NCBI GenBank assembly: GCA_950295325.1
Contig: OX485809.1
Span: 13,018,001 to 13,082,000, forward strand
From: Polytrichum commune
Lineage: Eukaryota > Streptophyta > Polytrichopsida > Polytrichales > Polytrichaceae
Reading direction: 5' to 3'
DNA: 64,000 nucleotides
Position numbers and translations under genes: made by a program. Positions 60,201 to 64,000 of this stretch are shown piece after piece (position 1 is the first letter of the stretch; each line of letters begins with the position of its first letter). The notes below the pieces were generated by a model, which was not told the DNA's origin, did no database searches, and was given only the letters and a program-made list of their open reading frames with translations.

Positions 60201-62340
60201 ATGTACTAGACTCTTTCACATAATGAATTATTTTCACCATTAGCAGGTGCTCATTGACACCACGATCCGTCGTTGTTGCTATTGGAGCCTTCTCCAAATA
60301 AGACTAAACAAACTAGCCTCAAAGGTGTGGTACTACTCACAATGGTTTTTGACACCTTTGTAGAGCGCAAATAACGGGAAATTGGAGGAGGCAAGGATAC
60401 CAATTGTGAAAGTGGACTAGTAGTGACTCCACACAAACTAGGACTCGGAACAAGGATAACAACATGAGAGCATGTGTTTTTTTAGACTTGTTGGATTTAG
60501 AAACACATTTACATTAGCCAATTTGGCCATTACTTCTACCATATCATCATTGTCATCTATCATGTCAAGATCGTCCGGAAACAACTCTATTGCATTAATG
60601 TTCTTCCTCATTTCCTCTTCCTTGGTTGGATGAAACATGACTAACCAATCAAAAGGTCATGGACAACACCTCAAAGTGGCATTATCCCATATTTTCATTT
60701 GGTATGCGGTGGAAATGCAATTTTAGTATTTTTAAACCAAACATAAACAACAATGTTATTGTAAGCAACGAATGGAATATGTGAGAACAAACATTGTGAA
60801 AGTGATTGAAGATTTATATTACTTAAATGTAGTTAGTTGATAAAACAAAAGATATGAAGTGGATAAATGAAGGCGGGAGATTTATGGTTGGTAATTGAAG
60901 GCTACCAGTTATCAAGAGAGCAATGAATTGATTATTTGAATATAGCTCATTTTATTGCAATATCGCCGGGGCCATTCACGGTTGGGGTACTACTTTTGGG
61001 TGTCTAACGGTTTAAGGACTTTTTTTGATAACTTCACATACTTGGTATAATTGGATTTGTATTGTGGAGCATATTTTGGATCATACCTACATTTCATCCT
61101 CCATATTGAGTACAATGACAAAGTTCATTTAGAAGTAATAGGGTCATCTATGATATCCATTTGATTCCTTACAGGACATTTAGGAGTGTTGTCTTACTTC
61201 CTGACCTTAGGATCAAGGAACGAAAAGGACAACAAGAATTAATCGAAATGATCCCAATTTTTTTCCTCACAATTATCGTTCAAGTGTGTACCAATAGAAC
61301 CAAATATGTATTGAATAGCAATTGCCCAACTTTACATGTGGCACCAAACATGTCCAAATATACATATACTCACGGCCACACGTAAAAGGAACGTCTAGTA
61401 TTAGAATTGGACAAAAAAATTTATATGAATGGACACATGACACTTTTACCAAGGTACCAAGATACATAACAGGAAATAATTGACCACCAATGCACACCTA
61501 AATAGCAAAAAAATGCCACTGGTGTGGCCTAGGGTTTAGGGTTTAGGGTGATTATTAAATAATAATAAAAAACTTTCTTGATAAAGCTTATGAACTATCT
61601 ACTTATTTATGTAAAATTTATTGATCAAATAATAGTAAATCATGATAAAAACCAAGATCAAAGCGACAAAGTCCTTAAGTCCTTTGTCCCAAAAGTAGTA
61701 CCCCAACTGTGAATGGCCCCCGCCCTAAACTATCTCGCAAAGTTGGTTCAATTTTGTAGACGTACCTCCTCCATTAAAAATTGGTAAGAATGCCTTTTTT
61801 CAAAGTAAGATGTGTCATTTCTCAATGTAATAAGAAGGCATGAGGCACTAGTGCATCCTAATGGACCTTTTTCCTTCATGCATTTTCCATGTTCTCAAAC
61901 TTTTTCACAAAACTATTTTCCCACAACAAAATAATCTAAATGCTTCATGAAAATCACAATAAATATTATAAATTGAAATAATGAACACATCATTAAGATG
62001 GCTAGGGGTCAACATGGGTCCAAAGTGATGAATTAATCCACCATGCTTCAAGTTCCTTCTCTTTGACATCTACCATGGAAAGCATACAGACTCGAGGGTT
62101 TTCTCGTCTATTATAGAAATATTCTTAAGCTAATTCTGAGAAGCCTCCTTCATAATAAAAACACTCTAAAGTAATGGATCAATAAGAGATAAAGATTGCA
62201 CAAGCATAGACACCTATACAAAGGATGTGAACAATGCTTGGAGTGAGATGGTCTCATGCTCTCCTTGCTTTGCCTTTTATTGGTTTTTTTCTCTTCATTG
62301 GTTTACACAAACAATATGAGATAACTCTTAACCCTCTTTG
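57259..62340. other. Very AT-rich gene-free stretch
   Basis: No gene seen. A short interstitial telomere-like run (three near-perfect TTTAGGG units) lies at about 61,531-61,552. Short open frames carry no domains. The part just below 62,367 is probably LTR sequence of the copia remnant, but its far end was not found. Confidence 0.4.
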
Positions 62341-62406
62341 GATTAGCATGGTAGCCTTATTCTAACATTATTCTTTCTCATGCCTTTTTCTTTATATTTC
62401 TATTGA
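62341..62406 (-). other. Probable polypurine tract and LTR start of the copia remnant
   Basis: On the minus strand the copia stop codon is followed by a purine-rich AAAGAAAAAGGCATGAGAAA stretch and then TGTTAGAATAAGG (starting at about 62,367). TGTTAG is a common start of plant copia LTRs. The matching LTR end and the 5' copy are not in view. Confidence 0.4.
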
Positions 62407-64000
62407 TTACAAACAATCTAATGTTTTACCCTCTACACTCTCACTTTGCAAATAGTCAAAGGCTTCTAAACTCATTGCATTTGTTAATGTTTGATGCCTA
62501 TCCTTTGCAAGTGGTTTGGTTAGCACGTCCGCTATCATATCATCCGTCGGACAATAATTCAAATATATCTCTTGGTTTTCTAGTTTCTTTCAAATGAAGT
62601 GATATTGTACATTGATATATTTGGTGTGAAAATGATGTGTGGGATTCTTTGCAACTGTTATGCATCTTTGATTGTCACACATGATGGATGTCGAACCTTT
62701 TTGCACATATCCCACATCCGCAAAAAGTTGCATAAGCCAAATTGCTTCCTTAGTACAATGGCAAGTAGCCATGTACTCCGTTGTAGAAAATGAAATGGTT
62801 GGTTGTTTCTTGCATTTTCATGAAATGACTCCAACGCCAACAAAAAACACGTACCCCGTGGTAGATCGTTGGTTGTTTGCATCTCTTGTCCAATCCGCAT
62901 CTAAAAAACCTCTCAAAGACAATAGCCTTGCCTCTGAGGTATAATTTGAAGTCCAAAATGCCCTTCAAATACCTCATGATGCATTTTATAACCATCCAAT
63001 GAGGTGTACCGCCTTCGACATGAATCGGCTCACCATTCTCACTGCAAATGCAATATCGGCCTTTGTGGCCACCATTGCATACATGAGAGATCCTACTCCA
63101 ACTTTGTATGGACCACCCTCCATTTCCATTTGCACATTCACAAATTTGAATTCATATCAAACGAAGTTCCGAACGGTTTGTATTCTTCCATATTAAAACG
63201 CTTGAGGACCTCTTTGATGTACCTCATTTGGTTCATGGTAATAGTGCATGCTACTCTATTCCTCTCAAATTCCACTCCTAGGCAATAATGTGATTATCCG
63301 AGATCGTTCATTTCAAATTGCTTTTTGAGCTCCGAATTGAGCCACTTCAATTTGGTTACATTGCTTGCCAATATGATCATATTATCAATGTAGAGAATTG
63401 CCACCCACAAATATTCACCAATGCATATGATGTACAACAAATGATCCGCTTGGCTCCTATAACATCCCTCGTTAATGAAGAACGAATCGATACGGTGGTA
63501 CCACACCCTTGGCAATTGCTAAAGCCCGTACAAAACTTTCTTGAGTTTGCACATAAGATATTTTTTCTCCTCTTGTATGAAACCCTCCGGTTGATACATA
63601 TAAATTTATACCTCCAATATTTCATTCAAAATCGCCATTTTTACATCCATTTGGTGGATCTCCCGATCCATGGCCGCCCCTAATATAAAAATGCATCTAA
63701 TAGTGATCAATTTGGCCATGGGAGCAAAGGTCTCATTAAAATCCACTCCGACCACTTGGGAATATCCCTTTATTACTAATGGTGCCTTATACCTAACAAT
63801 TTCATCCAATGCATTATTTTTGGTACGGAACACTTATTTGCATCTTATACTCTTGGGATCCTTTGGAAGCTTGGTCAATTTCCACATGTTGTTGGCCATG
63901 TGCGAGTCATACTCTTCTTGCATTACGGCCTCTCATTTTCTCGCATTTTCGGATCTCAACGCTTCACACAAATTCAAATGATCATCCAACAATGCTACAT
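62407..64000 (-). pseudogene. pol: Ty1/copia polyprotein remnant (RT-RNaseH end), runs off the right edge
   Basis: Read on the minus strand from the window edge: EAVMQEEYDSHMANNMW just before the reverse transcriptase, then YKAPLVIKGYSQVVGVDFNETFAPMAK in broken form, MDVKMAILNE, LYGL-QLPRVWYHRID, the catalytic box, RYLKGILDFKLYLRGK, and an RNase H ending ADVLTKPLAKDRHQ. Stops interrupt it at about 63,933, 63,834, 63,606 and 63,519, among others, with further frame changes. The catalytic box is YIDN (63,381-63,392) instead of YVDD, so the enzyme is dead. The polyprotein stop is at about 62,407. The 5' part lies outside the window. Confidence 0.9.

Noticed and set aside
61531-61552. Telomere or chromosome end
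   Set aside because: Only about three TTTAGGG-like units inside AT-rich DNA; an interstitial relic at most.
1-64000. CRISPR arrays, bacterial operons or organellar gene blocks
   Set aside because: No regularly spaced repeats with unique spacers, no operon-like packing, and genes have spliceosomal introns.

Overview
This window looks like nuclear DNA of a land plant with a large, repeat-rich genome. The evidence is two ordinary plant genes with GT-AG introns, telo-box-like AAACCCTA motifs near their 5' ends, a chromodomain Ty3/gypsy element, a Ty1/copia remnant, and many short inverted-repeat elements with tRNA-like SINEs. A fern, lycophyte or gymnosperm is possible, but the sequence alone does not decide it. 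I see no bacterial or organellar genes.

Layout. 1-14,600 is gene-poor: MITE families, two tRNA-derived SINE copies, one further tRNA-like stretch and short tandem arrays. 14,663-19,415 (minus) is an eight-exon phosphatidylinositol-4-phosphate 5-kinase gene of the plant MORN type. It is preceded by a 240-bp tandem duplication and a GC- and pyrimidine-rich promoter-like region (20.1-21.5 kb). 21.5-39.6 kb is again repeats and decayed sequence. 40,018-42,821 (minus) is a five-exon gene for 40S ribosomal protein SA (uS2). Both gene models keep the reading frame across every junction.

46.7-57.3 kb is a nest. A Ty3/gypsy chromovirus (47,050-57,148; two 361-bp LTRs differing at five sites; AAAAA target duplication) sits inside a hAT-type MITE that has its own 8-bp target duplication. 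The element has a 240-bp inverted duplication of its leader, a 157-bp tandem repeat, a 2.85-kb insertion in gag, a frameshift, and stops in gag and pol. Its LTRs look young while its proteins are broken, so it was probably moved by proteins from another copy. 62,407-64,000 (minus) is the 3' part of a dead Ty1/copia polyprotein running off the right edge.

The two cellular genes do not act together: one serves phosphoinositide signalling, the other translation. The most interesting material is the architecture of the gypsy element, followed by the MITE families with clear target-site duplications.
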